Below, piece after piece: positions 18,431 to 26,957 of a stretch of 64,000 bases of DNA (the first letter of the stretch is position 1; every line of letters starts with the position of its first letter). The DNA comes from Granulicella sp. L46. Its GTDB lineage: Bacteria > Acidobacteriota > Terriglobia > Terriglobales > Acidobacteriaceae. The notes beneath the pieces were generated by a model that ran no database searches, was not told where the DNA came from, and saw only the letters and a program-made list of their open reading frames with translations. The stretch spans positions 41,832 through 105,831 of the forward strand of contig NZ_LMUT01000015.1 of assembly GCF_009765785.1 (NCBI RefSeq), in the 5' to 3' direction. A program made the position numbers and the translations under genes.

Positions 18431-18955
18431 ATGCCCAGCTCGCTAGAGCACGCTGCCGCCCCGGCCGCCGTTCTCAGCGAGCTGGCCTTTCAGCGTCTCT
18501 ACGACACCAACGCCACCTCCATCCACAGCTACCTCCTCGCCGTCTCCGCCCGCCGCGATGTAGCCGACGACCTCCTGCAAGAAACCTTCTGCCGCCTCCT
18601 CCTCCACCCAAAATCCACCGCCCATCTCGACACCCTCGAGCTCCGCCGCTACCTCTTCCGCATCGCCACCAACCTCCTCCGCGACCGCCACCGCTCTGGC
18701 GATACCACCCCCTTCGCCGACCCGCCCGAGCCCACCACGCATCCCTCCCTCGACAACACAATCGACATCCGCACCATGCTCCAACACCTCAAGCCCCGCG
18801 ACCGCGAGCTCCTCTGGCTCGCTTACGTCGAAGGCATGGACCACACAGAAATCTCCCAAGCCACCGGCCTCAACCGCCTCAGCGTGCGAACCCTCCTCTT
18901 CCGCGCCCGCAACAAAGCAAAACAATTCCTAACTCCCGCGAGAGCTTCCCTATGA
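18431..18955 (+). CDS. ECF-type RNA polymerase sigma factor
   Basis: A 174-residue protein with sigma region 2 (DVADDLLQETFCRLL, then LRRYLFRIATNLLRDR) and sigma region 4 (LKPRDRELLWLAYVEGMDHTEISQATGL). It directs RNA polymerase to a dedicated promoter set. I chose ATG 18431; GTG 18398 in the same frame is an alternative that would overlap the upstream gene. The last four bases overlap the start of the next gene (ATGA), typical of a sigma/anti-sigma pair. Confidence 0.85.
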   Translation: MPSSLEHAAAPAAVLSELAFQRLYDTNATSIHSYLLAVSARRDVADDLLQETFCRLLLHPKSTAHLDTLELRRYLFRIATNLLRDRHRSGDTTPFADPPEPTTHPSLDNTIDIRTMLQHLKPRDRELLWLAYVEGMDHTEISQATGLNRLSVRTLLFRARNKAKQFLTPARASL

Positions 18956-19323
18956 CCCCCCACGACCAGTCCCCCAACCCCACCAACCCAGCGCCCAACG
19001 ACGACCAACTCCGTCGCGTCTTCCGCACCTACGCCGCCGCCCTCTCCGCCGAGCACACCCCGCCGCCCGCCACCGCCATCCTCTTCCGCGCCGAACGCCG
19101 CCGCCGCCGCGCCGCCATCCAGCGCGCCGAGCGCCCCCTCCTCATCATGCAGACCCTCGGTGTCCTCTCCGCAGTCTTCGCCGCCGCGTGGCTCCTCTAC
19201 CGCTTCGCCCCACACACCTTTCCCACACTCAACTCCACAACCCTCGCCCTTTCCATCGCCTGCACCACCCTGGTCCTCGCCGGCTGCTGGACCATGCTCC
19301 GCGCCAGCCGTCCCTCCGCTTAG
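18952..19323 (+). CDS. Probable membrane anti-sigma partner
   Basis: A 123-residue protein. An N-terminal cytoplasmic part of about 60 residues includes an arginine-rich stretch (FRAERRRRRAAIQRAER). Two transmembrane helices follow, near 66-86 and 95-113. No zinc-binding anti-sigma motif is visible, so the role is inferred from the 4-base overlap with the ECF sigma gene and the membrane topology. It converges on the phosphatase gene with 42 bases between. Confidence 0.55.
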   Translation: MTPHDQSPNPTNPAPNDDQLRRVFRTYAAALSAEHTPPPATAILFRAERRRRRAAIQRAERPLLIMQTLGVLSAVFAAAWLLYRFAPHTFPTLNSTTLALSIACTTLVLAGCWTMLRASRPSA

Positions 19324-19365
19324 CTCACCTGGAACTTCGGGTGCCCATTCATGAAGGCCCCATCG

Positions 19366-21432
19366 TCATGAGTGGGATTGCACAACATCATCGTCATCAC
19401 GCGAAGCCTCTCGCCGTCCGCGCAGGACCCGCGTCAGCGTGAGCACGGTAATATCGTCATCCTGCCCAAATCCCTCTGCAGCCTCTGCAACCACCTCAGC
19501 CGACTCCACACTCAGCGCCGTCGTCCGCTCAAACCCCAGCAGCGTACCCGACGCATCGCGTGCCTCCACCACCCCATCCGTCACCATCGTCAACTGCTCT
19601 CCGACCGCAATCTTAAACGTCGTCTCCGCATAAGCCGGTGACCAAACAATCCCCAGCGGCAGTCCCGTCTCGAGCACAAGTTCCCTACCCGCAAGATACG
19701 GCGAAATGTGTCCAGCATTCGCCATCGTCAAACTCCCATCCGGATCCGCGCGCAACACCAGGCACGTCGTAAATCCTCCGTTACTTCTCCCAATCAATCG
19801 CTGATTCATCGCCGCCATCATCGCGCCCGGACTCCGCGTGTAATGCGCCAGCGTACGCAGCGTCCCTACCAGTAGCGACACCAGCATCGCCGCCGGCATG
19901 CCCTTGCCGCTCACATCGCCAACCACCACCAGCACACTCCCATCCGCCAGCGGAATCACCTGAAAGAAATCTCCACCCACCTCCCCATACGGCTTGTACA
20001 CCGACTGGATCGCATACCCCGGAATGTCCGGCGCATTCTCCGGAATCAACACCTGCTGCACCGCGCGCGCATTCCGATACTCCTGCAGCATCACGCCCTG
20101 CCGCTGCCCCTGCTCCACCATGTACTCATACAGCGCATACACAATCGCGCACACCAACAGCAGCGACAGCACCGCCGGCATCGACACCTCAACGCCCGCA
20201 ATCGTGAACATCGGATTCATCATTCGGTCGCCAAACGTCAGCCGCGTAAACCGCTCGCCCTGCACCGCCGTGTGATGCACCACGAAATACATATCCGACA
20301 AAAACGCCGCGATCGCCACAAACTTCCGCGCCGGATTCATCTTCTTCCGGAATGCAAGTGCGATCAGCACAAAAGGAAACACCGCCGGCGCCGAGAATCC
20401 AAGCGTAGCCAACGCATCCAGCACCTCAAACAGCAGGATGTGCGCACCTCGATGCGGCATGTCGAACACCAGGCCATCGCCGATCACAGAGCACAACGTG
20501 ATCCACGCAAGAACCTTCGTCCACTTCACCAGCGTGGGATATTGATCCAGGTCAAGCAGATACAGCAGCAGAAACCACAGCGCCACATCTTCCATCGAGT
20601 GAAACGTCGGCCCATAGAAACCAGCGATCAGCGGCCAATTCAGCAGCCACGGAAACAGCGTCTGGTCCAGCGCGATCCAAAGCGTCGACGACAACAGAAA
20701 CGCGAACATCCAGAACAGCACCTTGCGGTCGCGAAACCGCAGCCACACCACCAAAGCCAGCAACGACAGCTGCCCGTACATCACAATCTGCGCAATGGTC
20801 AGCAGCCTGCTCCTCAACAGCACCGCCCGTTCCCTGGCAGCCAAATCGCCGATCGCCTCTGTGCTCCCAATCCGCGGCACCGCCACTAACCCAATTTGGT
20901 TTCCGGGCGACGTCGAATCCATCGGTTCCGTCGAAGCGCGAAACGCCAACACCCCACGCTCCGGCTTTCCCAATCGAAAAACCGCTGCCCCCGACGAGTT
21001 GATCATTGTCGGCGCGGGCATAGCATCCGTCCGCCCAATCAACCGCCCGTTCCAATACACCTCGTACGCGCACGACGTGTCCGGCACATACACGGCCACA
21101 TCCTCAATCGCCCCACTCAAATCCTTAAAGTCGATCGTCCGCCGATACCATGCCCGCCCCGCATAGGCCCAGTGCCCCTGATCGCCCCACGCCCGGCTGA
21201 CATCAATCGTCTCCCACCCCGAATCATCAAACCCCGGCGCCGCCCACGCCAAATCATCGCCCGCACGAAACTGCCAAGGCCCATCCACAGCAACCGTCCC
21301 GCGCCCCAGCCCCTCCGCCACGAACGCGCCATGCGCAGCGCCAGCACCAGCCTGCGCCCGCAACTCACCCACACCAAACAATAAAAGGGCAACCACGCAA
21401 AATGCGCGAAACACTCGACCACTGGGAGACAT
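19366..21432 (-). CDS. Membrane PP2C-type (SpoIIE/RsbU) phosphatase with extracytoplasmic sensor
   Basis: A 688-residue protein. The order is signal peptide (residues 1-27), a beta-sandwich carbohydrate-binding-like sensor (WQFRAGDDLAWAAPGFDDSGW, about 45-185), a block of about seven membrane helices (about 205-425), a short coiled linker, and a C-terminal SpoIIE phosphatase domain (about 440-675). Catalytic metal-site motifs are GEVGGDFFQV, VVVGDVSGKGMPAAM, MVTDGVVEARD and GFGQDDDITVL. Such phosphatases usually dephosphorylate anti-anti-sigma (STAS) proteins in general stress control. No STAS gene is in the window. The start at 21432 is chosen for the signal peptide; ATG 21501 is also open. 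Repeat A overlaps the last codons. Confidence 0.85.
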   Translation of the reverse strand: MSPSGRVFRAFCVVALLLFGVGELRAQAGAGAAHGAFVAEGLGRGTVAVDGPWQFRAGDDLAWAAPGFDDSGWETIDVSRAWGDQGHWAYAGRAWYRRTIDFKDLSGAIEDVAVYVPDTSCAYEVYWNGRLIGRTDAMPAPTMINSSGAAVFRLGKPERGVLAFRASTEPMDSTSPGNQIGLVAVPRIGSTEAIGDLAARERAVLLRSRLLTIAQIVMYGQLSLLALVVWLRFRDRKVLFWMFAFLLSSTLWIALDQTLFPWLLNWPLIAGFYGPTFHSMEDVALWFLLLYLLDLDQYPTLVKWTKVLAWITLCSVIGDGLVFDMPHRGAHILLFEVLDALATLGFSAPAVFPFVLIALAFRKKMNPARKFVAIAAFLSDMYFVVHHTAVQGERFTRLTFGDRMMNPMFTIAGVEVSMPAVLSLLLVCAIVYALYEYMVEQGQRQGVMLQEYRNARAVQQVLIPENAPDIPGYAIQSVYKPYGEVGGDFFQVIPLADGSVLVVVGDVSGKGMPAAMLVSLLVGTLRTLAHYTRSPGAMMAAMNQRLIGRSNGGFTTCLVLRADPDGSLTMANAGHISPYLAGRELVLETGLPLGIVWSPAYAETTFKIAVGEQLTMVTDGVVEARDASGTLLGFERTTALSVESAEVVAEAAEGFGQDDDITVLTLTRVLRGRREASRDDDDVVQSHS
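19413..19429 (+). repeat. Dispersed repeat A, copy 3, inside the 3' end of the phosphatase gene
   Basis: An exact 17-base copy, here within the last 22 codons of the phosphatase gene. The preceding bases CACGCGAAGCCTCTC extend the match with the copy at 37404. Confidence 0.8.
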
Positions 21433-21600
21433 GCGGAAAGCATACCCCAGCCACCGTATCCAGGCAGTCGAAAATGTCTTCCCAGGAAACCCCTCGGTCA
21501 TCGATCACCACAACACCCACGCAGCCAATCTGCGCCACTAAGCCCTAATCTCGGATGAGCGACAATCTCCACCAAACTGAAGCATAATCAGAAGAACAAC

Positions 21601-22407
21601 ATGGGAACCCTCTCCATCGACGTAAAAGAAACCGGCCTCGAGGTCATCGACCTCCTCGACGACCCCGCCTTCGTGGCCCGGCGCATCCACTCACGCGACG
21701 CCCTCGCCCAGATGGCTGGCATGCGTCGCCTCGCGCACGCCTTCGTCGAGCATCCCGACGACATCCTCCAGGAACTCGTCCGCGCCGCCATCGATCTCTG
21801 CGGTGCCGACAGCGCCGCCATCAGCGTAGTCAAAGAAAATGGCACCGACGCCGAGTTCTACCACTGGGTCGCCAGCGCCGGTGTCTACGCCGGCTTCCTC
21901 AACGCCATGCTCCCCCGCTACCCCAGCGCCTGCGGCATCTGCCTCGAGCGCGGCCGCCCCCAAGTCATTCGCGTCCTTCCAAAATTCTTCGAGCTCCTCG
22001 GCGTCGAGGCCCCGCCCGTCACCGACGGCCTCCTCCTTCCCTGGCACGTCGAAGGCGTTCAGGGCACCATCTTCGTCATGGCCCACCAACGCACCCAGGC
22101 CTTCGACATGGAAGATCTCCGCATGATGGAAACCCTCGCCGACTTCGCCGCCATGGCCATGCTGCAACTAAAGCAGCGCGCTCAACTCCTCGAAAAATCC
22201 TCTGCAGCCGCTGCCGCCACCATGGCCAACGATCTCGCTCACCAGATCAACAATCCCCTCCAGGCCCTCACCAACATCCTCTTCCTAGCGCAACAGCAGC
22301 CCGAAACAAGCGGCGAACGCACTCTCGCCACCGAGCTAGCCCCAGACTTCCAGCGCCTCTCCACCTTGGTCCAGAAACTTCTAGCTCTCCCCGTCACCAA
22401 GTCCTAG
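21601..22407 (+). CDS. GAF-domain protein with a kinase H-box but no ATPase domain
   Basis: A 268-residue cytoplasmic protein. Residues about 50-200 form a GAF sensor domain (PDDILQELVRAAIDLCGADSAAIS and following). Residues 205-268 look like a histidine-kinase dimerisation helix pair with the H-box MANDLAHQINNPLQALTNIL. The sequence then stops with no room for an HATPase domain. It could be phosphorylated by another kinase, act as a phosphotransfer dimer, or regulate the divergent phosphatase 168 bases away (inference). Its stop shares the CTAG tetranucleotide with the stop of the convergent gene. Confidence 0.75.
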   Translation: MGTLSIDVKETGLEVIDLLDDPAFVARRIHSRDALAQMAGMRRLAHAFVEHPDDILQELVRAAIDLCGADSAAISVVKENGTDAEFYHWVASAGVYAGFLNAMLPRYPSACGICLERGRPQVIRVLPKFFELLGVEAPPVTDGLLLPWHVEGVQGTIFVMAHQRTQAFDMEDLRMMETLADFAAMAMLQLKQRAQLLEKSSAAAAATMANDLAHQINNPLQALTNILFLAQQQPETSGERTLATELAPDFQRLSTLVQKLLALPVTKS

Positions 22408-22805
22408 CCGTTCTCCACCCGCGCCTTAATATCCGCATACGCCGCCGCAATCAGCGTACGCAGCGCAACCTCGTGCGCATCCCCTCCCGGCCGCAGCTTC
22501 ACATGCCGCATGAACTTACCCGTCCCCTGCAACAACCCACCCGGATCCTTCAACCCCGCGCCCTGAAAGAACCCCACATTCACATGCGCCGTAAACACGT
22601 TCACATACGCAAACGGCACATCCCCCAAACACGCCACCGGACATCCATCGTGCAGGACTTCCCGCACCTCATCCCCACATCGCCGCATCAGCTCAAACCA
22701 CCGCCGCGCAATCTCCCCCAGCTCCCCCGCATGCGCTAGCAACCACGCATCAATCGCAGGATCGTGCTCCACCGTCCCATCCAATCGCAGCAGCTCCGTC
22801 TTCAT
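22404..22805 (-). CDS. DUF1801 family protein
   Basis: A 133-residue protein of the YdhG-like DUF1801 fold. The family signature is visible in REVLHDGCPVACLGDVPFAY, VNVFTAHVNVGFF and LLQGTGKFMRHVKL. The biochemical function of the family is not established. Its ATG overlaps the last 4 bases of the upstream DinB-like gene (ATGA), so the two are translationally coupled. Confidence 0.75.
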   Translation of the reverse strand: MKTELLRLDGTVEHDPAIDAWLLAHAGELGEIARRWFELMRRCGDEVREVLHDGCPVACLGDVPFAYVNVFTAHVNVGFFQGAGLKDPGGLLQGTGKFMRHVKLRPGGDAHEVALRTLIAAAYADIKARVENG

Positions 22806-23362
22806 CGCACGTCCATCACCTGCAGATCCACCGAGCTAATCCGCAGCCGCTCTAACTGAAATTGATGATGATACAAATGCCCCGAGAAATGATTCAGCAC
22901 GTCTCCCACCGTCATCCACCCTGCAAACGGATGATGAAACACCCCGCAACGAACATCCTCAGGCCCCAACCCTTCTAACACCCCACGCAAATCCGCCCGC
23001 GCCGCTTCCCAACGTCCCGCGATCTCCGCCAGCGTAGTCTGTGTATCCGGAAGGATCATCTCCGCACCAGCCGGCACCTTGAAACTTTGATCCGAACGTA
23101 GTGCCCGGTCCAGCGCGGCAATCCCCGGCCGCCCCTCATCCCCCAGTGCATACGGATCCCGCAACCCAGCCCGCACATCCTCAATCGTCCCAGCCTCCGC
23201 TCGCACCACGTGATCCAGCACCTCCACCGCTGACCACGCACCCGCCACCGGCCGAAAGCCCAACCGCCCCGACGGCCACTCCCCAAGTTCCACGATCAAC
23301 TCCGCGCGTTCCCTCTCCAACTCATAAAACATACGAGAACACTCCACGAGCTCGATAGCCAT
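22802..23362 (-). CDS. DinB-like (DinB_2) four-helix protein
   Basis: A 186-residue protein with the DinB_2/DUF664 pattern. GAWSAVEVLDHVVRAE supplies the first metal-type His, and GDVLNHFSGHLYHHQFQL carries the C-terminal His cluster. These proteins form a four-helix bundle with a metal site; some act as thiol-dependent transferases and most are uncharacterised. It is the first gene of a two-gene unit with DUF1801 and is divergent from tetR. Confidence 0.75.
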   Translation of the reverse strand: MAIELVECSRMFYELERERAELIVELGEWPSGRLGFRPVAGAWSAVEVLDHVVRAEAGTIEDVRAGLRDPYALGDEGRPGIAALDRALRSDQSFKVPAGAEMILPDTQTTLAEIAGRWEAARADLRGVLEGLGPEDVRCGVFHHPFAGWMTVGDVLNHFSGHLYHHQFQLERLRISSVDLQVMDVR

Positions 23363-23481
23363 AACCCGCGTCCTCCCCCAATCCTCGTTACACCCGAAAT
23401 TCTACGGTCACCAACCTGCCGCCGTATAGCCTCCATCACCCAAGGCTAAATCTGTGATTCTCAACATCCAATAAACCCCAC

Positions 23482-23511
23482 TTGCAAACAATCGGGTATA
23501 CGGTGTATACA
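23482..23511 (+). promoter_or_regulatory. Candidate tetR promoter
   Basis: TTGCAA at 23482-23487 and TATACA at 23506-23511, with an 18-base spacer, resemble a sigma-70 promoter for the tetR/lnt-like pair. The -10 box lies inside the first operator palindrome. Confidence 0.4.
23496..23510. promoter_or_regulatory. TetR-type operator 1
   Basis: GTATACGGTGTATAC has perfect GTATAC arms around a 3-base centre. It overlaps the proposed -10 box and lies 26 bases before the tetR start, as expected for autorepression. Confidence 0.6.
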
Positions 23512-23518
23512 GTGGTTA

Positions 23519-23533
23519 GTATACGGTGTAGAC
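23519..23533. promoter_or_regulatory. TetR-type operator 2
   Basis: GTATACGGTGTAGAC is the first operator with one changed base. It is repeated 23 bases downstream, about two helical turns, and ends just before the tetR start. Confidence 0.55.
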
Positions 23534-23535
23534 CT

Positions 23536-24141
23536 ATGAGCCGATCAACCAAACCCGCTACCCCAAAGCCAACCACTTCCGACGCTATCCTCGCGGCCGC
23601 GCGAGACCTCCTCGATCGCAAAGGGGTTGCCGCCGTCGCCATGCGTCCCGTCGCCGAAAAAGTCGGCATTACCCCCATGGCCATCTATCGCCACTTTGCC
23701 GACCGCGCCAGCCTCCTCAACGCCGTCGCCGACGACGGCTTCCAGGCCCTCGCCGCCCAGCTCCAGTCCATCCACCTCAAGGGCGACGTCGAACATCGCC
23801 TCATGCAGGTGGGCGAAGTCTTCCTCGACGCCGCGCTGCAATCCCCCAACCTCTACGAGCTCATGTTCCTCGTCCCCCGCGAAGGCGCGCGCGTCTATCC
23901 CCGGGACTTCAAGGCCCGCCGCTCCCCGACCTTCAACCCCACTGTAACCATCCTCGAACAGGCCATGCGCGCCGGCGAGCTGCAAACCGACGACGCGGTA
24001 GAGATTGCCTTCGAGCTAAGCGCGCTCTCGCATGGCCTCATCGTGCTTTATCTAGGCGACCGTATTGCCCAGACCGAAAAGCAATTCCGCAAGCTTTACC
24101 AACGTTGTTTCAGGAGATACCTCAATGGTCTTCGTCCATAA
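23536..24141 (+). CDS. TetR family transcriptional regulator
   Basis: A 201-residue repressor-type protein. The N-terminal helix-turn-helix is AVAMRPVAEKVGITPMAIYR followed by HFADRASLLNAVADD, and a C-terminal ligand/dimer domain follows (about 75-200). ATG 23536 gives a normal TetR length; an upstream ATG at 23482 would place the operators inside the coding region. Two near-identical palindromes end 3 bases upstream. The last 17 bases overlap the start of the acyltransferase gene, so the two are cotranscribed and the regulator probably controls both. Confidence 0.88.
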   Translation: MSRSTKPATPKPTTSDAILAAARDLLDRKGVAAVAMRPVAEKVGITPMAIYRHFADRASLLNAVADDGFQALAAQLQSIHLKGDVEHRLMQVGEVFLDAALQSPNLYELMFLVPREGARVYPRDFKARRSPTFNPTVTILEQAMRAGELQTDDAVEIAFELSALSHGLIVLYLGDRIAQTEKQFRKLYQRCFRRYLNGLRP

Positions 24142-25564
24142 ACGTCCCATCCTCGCCGCGACTTTCACTGTCCTCACCACGACCGCTCTGCTTCTCGTCG
24201 GCAATGGTATGAACCCCGTATGGCCCGTGATGTGGATAGCCTTCATCCCCGTACTGGTGCTCGCCGCAGAGACAACCTCGTGGCGCATCGCCGCCGCCGC
24301 CGCCGCTCTCTCCATCTTTTTAAGCAGCTTCACCATGCTCTACTACCTCTATTTCGTGCTGGGCGCCCCGCTAAGGGCATGGCTCATACCGTTTTCGATC
24401 GCCTCGCTGCTCTTCGCCGCAGGCGTCCTTCTTTTCCGCGTACTGCTCCATCGCGGCGCCGTCTTCAGCGCAGTCATCGCCCTGCCAGCGTTCTGGTCCG
24501 TCGTCGAATATCTCGCCAGCTTCGCCCCCACCAACGGCACAGCCGGCAGCCTCGCCTACACGCAGGAACACTTTTTGCCCATCCTGCAAGTCGCGTCGCT
24601 CACTGGCCCGTGGGGCATCAGCTTTTTGCTGCTTCTGTTTCCGACCGCCATCGCCACCGCTCTGTATCTCCACCGCCGAAGCCTGCCGCACGCAACGCTC
24701 ATCACAGGATCGACCTTCGCCATTCTTGCCGCGGCGATCATCTTCGGCGCCATCCGCCTCGCCACACCAACCTCGAAGCAGACCATCAAGGTAGGTCTCC
24801 TCGACACCGACACCGTAGTCTTCGCGCAACAGCCCACCGAAATGCAAGCCCTCGCCCAAAGCTACGCTGACCACGCCGAGAGCCTCGCCCGCCAGGGCGC
24901 AACCATCATCGTAATGCCTGAGAAGACCGGCCTTCTGCTCAGCAGCAACACGCAGACCATCGACCCAATCCTGCAGTCTGTAGCCAACCGCACCGGCGCA
25001 ACGCTCATCCTCGGCGTCCTCCATGTAGTCGCTCCCGACTCTTTCAACGAGGCGCGCATATACACCCCGAACCAGCCCATCACCACCTACGACAAGCAGC
25101 ACATGCTCCCGCCATTTGAATCGGACCTCAAGCCCGGCACCGCGCTCACCCTGCTCTCGAACTCACCAGCGCCCATCGGCGTCGCCATCTGCAAAGACAT
25201 GGACTTCATCTACCCAGCGCTCGACTACGGACGCGCCGGCATCGACCTGCTACTCGATCCAGCCTGGGACTTCAACATCGACCGCGCCTGGCACGGCCAC
25301 ATCGCCATCATGCGTGGCGTAGAAGGCGGATACGCCATCGCGCACGCAGCCAAGAGTGGATTCCTCACCGTCACCGACGATCGCGGCCGCATCCTCGGCG
25401 AGACTCGAACCAACACCGCGCCCTTCGCCTCGCTACTCGTCGACGTCCCGCTGCATCATGACCGCACTCTGTTCGACCGCTACGGCGCATGGTTCCCCCG
25501 GCTCGCAGCTCTGCTCCTCCTCGCCGCCGTCATACGCTTATGGTCTACACCTCGTTCGGCATAA
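24125..25564 (+). CDS. lnt: Apolipoprotein N-acyltransferase-like membrane protein (nitrilase fold)
   Basis: A 479-residue protein. About six N-terminal membrane helices (residues 8-215) precede a periplasmic carbon-nitrogen hydrolase domain (220-450) and a last helix (about 455-475). The nitrilase triad is visible as Glu266 (VMPEKTG), Lys324 (TYDKQHML) and Cys356 (AICKDMDF), matching Lnt Glu267, Lys335 and Cys387 of E. coli. Lnt transfers a third acyl chain to lipoproteins. AGGAGA lies 7 bases before ATG 24125. Pairing with a TetR regulator is unusual for a housekeeping Lnt, so this may be a specialised paralogue acting on another acyl acceptor. Confidence 0.78.
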   Translation: MVFVHKRPILAATFTVLTTTALLLVGNGMNPVWPVMWIAFIPVLVLAAETTSWRIAAAAAALSIFLSSFTMLYYLYFVLGAPLRAWLIPFSIASLLFAAGVLLFRVLLHRGAVFSAVIALPAFWSVVEYLASFAPTNGTAGSLAYTQEHFLPILQVASLTGPWGISFLLLLFPTAIATALYLHRRSLPHATLITGSTFAILAAAIIFGAIRLATPTSKQTIKVGLLDTDTVVFAQQPTEMQALAQSYADHAESLARQGATIIVMPEKTGLLLSSNTQTIDPILQSVANRTGATLILGVLHVVAPDSFNEARIYTPNQPITTYDKQHMLPPFESDLKPGTALTLLSNSPAPIGVAICKDMDFIYPALDYGRAGIDLLLDPAWDFNIDRAWHGHIAIMRGVEGGYAIAHAAKSGFLTVTDDRGRILGETRTNTAPFASLLVDVPLHHDRTLFDRYGAWFPRLAALLLLAAVIRLWSTPRSA

Positions 25565-25859
25565 ACACGCCCCATTGAAGCGACACCAAAACTTCCTGCT
25601 ATCTATCCGCATGTGTCGCCTCATCACCCTCACCCGCCACTAGCATTTGCAGTTGCCGTTGCCGTGGTCTTGTCTTTTGCCTTGGCTTTGCTTTTGCCTT
25701 TGCTTTCTGGCTGTCATCCCGTAGGGATCTGCTTCTTCTTTTGTTGTTGCTGTTGCCGTTGCCGCTGCTTTTGCTTTTCTGGTTGTCATCCCGCAGGGAT
25801 CTACTTCTTCTTTTGCGGCTGCCTTAGTCTTTGCTCGAAGCTCTATTCGCCGAGTCCAA
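25565..25859 (+). repeat. Gene-free stretch with hexamer tracts and two repeat B copies
   Basis: No gene is seen. It holds pyrimidine-rich tracts of TTGCCT/TTGCCG-like units (25643-25707 and 25741-25782), each leading into a repeat B copy: GTCATCCCGTAGGGATCTGC at 25713 and GTCATCCCGCAGGGATCTAC at 25785, both followed by TTCTTCTTTT. Confidence 0.75.
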
Positions 25860-26957
25860 TCAATTCCCGCCGTCCGCGCAGGACCGAAGATACTCCTCCA
25901 CCTCCGTCTTCCCCGCATGCGCCGCCCAGTCCGCCGGAGTTCCACCGAACATCGTGTCTTTCCAATCCAGCCGAGCGCCCCGTCCCACCAACAACCGCAC
26001 CACCTCCTCATGCCCCGCCAGCGCCGCCTGGTGCAGAGGCGTCGCATGAACATGTCCGCCCGACGGATTGTAGCGATTCGGATCTTCCCCCGCCTCTAGC
26101 AGCGCGCGCACGATCTCGGTGTGACCAAACTGAGCAGCCACCGCAAGCGCCAGCCAACGATCGTCCGCGGTCGCTGTTTTAAGTTTTCGACCAAACTCAT
26201 CCGCACGCCCAAGCGCAGCCGCGACCACCGCGTCCACCTTCGCCCCTTGGTCCATCAACGCCAGCACCGCATCATGTTCGTCGAGAATCGCAGCCGGCCG
26301 AATCGCCTCGTCCGGATCCGCTCCATACTCACAGAGCAACGCAATCAACTCGCGCGTCATCTTGCACTCCCGCGCAACGCTACCCGTAGCCACCAGCATC
26401 AGCGTCTCATCGCGCGCCGCCTTGTCTGCTCCCACCTCCAATAGCACCCGAGTCACCTCGACAATGTTCGGCGGCAGCTTGCCATGCCGCACGGGATTCT
26501 CCGCGACAAACTCAAGCAGCGTAGGCGACCGGAAATAATTCTTCCCTTCAAACAGCACATGTTGTTTCACCAGCTTCGGATGAGCTTGCAACAGTCTTCT
26601 CAAACCGACCGCATCGCCAGCATCCAGCAGATCCACCGCCCGACGAAACGTCGGATCCTCAATACGCTCGTGATGCGGCAAGTCGAGCCGATCAGCCAGG
26701 GTCGGCCTCTCCACATGCCGCTTCAGCCGTGCCCAAGTCGCGAACCCATGCGAACGCGCAACCGTAAGCTGTGCATCGCTCAGGCGGAAGCTAGCATTAA
26801 AAATCTCCGCATCCCCACAAGGTTCGAACCGCGGATGAAACTCGCGAATCCTATGCGCAGCTTCCGGCAGACGCGCCGCACGCTGCTTCAGCAGATCTTT
26901 AGCTTGATGTTTCAAATGTTCGAGGTTTGGCTTCGGAGGGAGAACGCGTACCGGCAT
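25860..26957 (-). CDS. Ankyrin-repeat protein
   Basis: A 365-residue protein. The N-terminal part starts PPKPNLEHLKHQAKDLLK, as in a family of bacterial ankyrin proteins. The C-terminal half contains ankyrin units, best seen in ALAVAAQFGHTEIVRALLEA, TPLHQAALAGHEEVVRLLVG and TPADWAAHAGKTEVEEYL. It should be a protein-binding scaffold; the partner is unknown. No signal peptide is seen. AAGGAAG lies upstream of ATG 26957. Repeat A overlaps its final codons, so the last residues (SCADGGN) come from the repeat. Confidence 0.8.
   Translation of the reverse strand: MPVRVLPPKPNLEHLKHQAKDLLKQRAARLPEAAHRIREFHPRFEPCGDAEIFNASFRLSDAQLTVARSHGFATWARLKRHVERPTLADRLDLPHHERIEDPTFRRAVDLLDAGDAVGLRRLLQAHPKLVKQHVLFEGKNYFRSPTLLEFVAENPVRHGKLPPNIVEVTRVLLEVGADKAARDETLMLVATGSVARECKMTRELIALLCEYGADPDEAIRPAAILDEHDAVLALMDQGAKVDAVVAAALGRADEFGRKLKTATADDRWLALAVAAQFGHTEIVRALLEAGEDPNRYNPSGGHVHATPLHQAALAGHEEVVRLLVGRGARLDWKDTMFGGTPADWAAHAGKTEVEEYLRSCADGGN
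25869..25885 (+). repeat. Dispersed repeat A, copy 4, at the 3' end of the ankyrin gene
   Basis: An exact 17-base copy overlapping the last codons of the minus-strand ankyrin gene. Confidence 0.8.
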
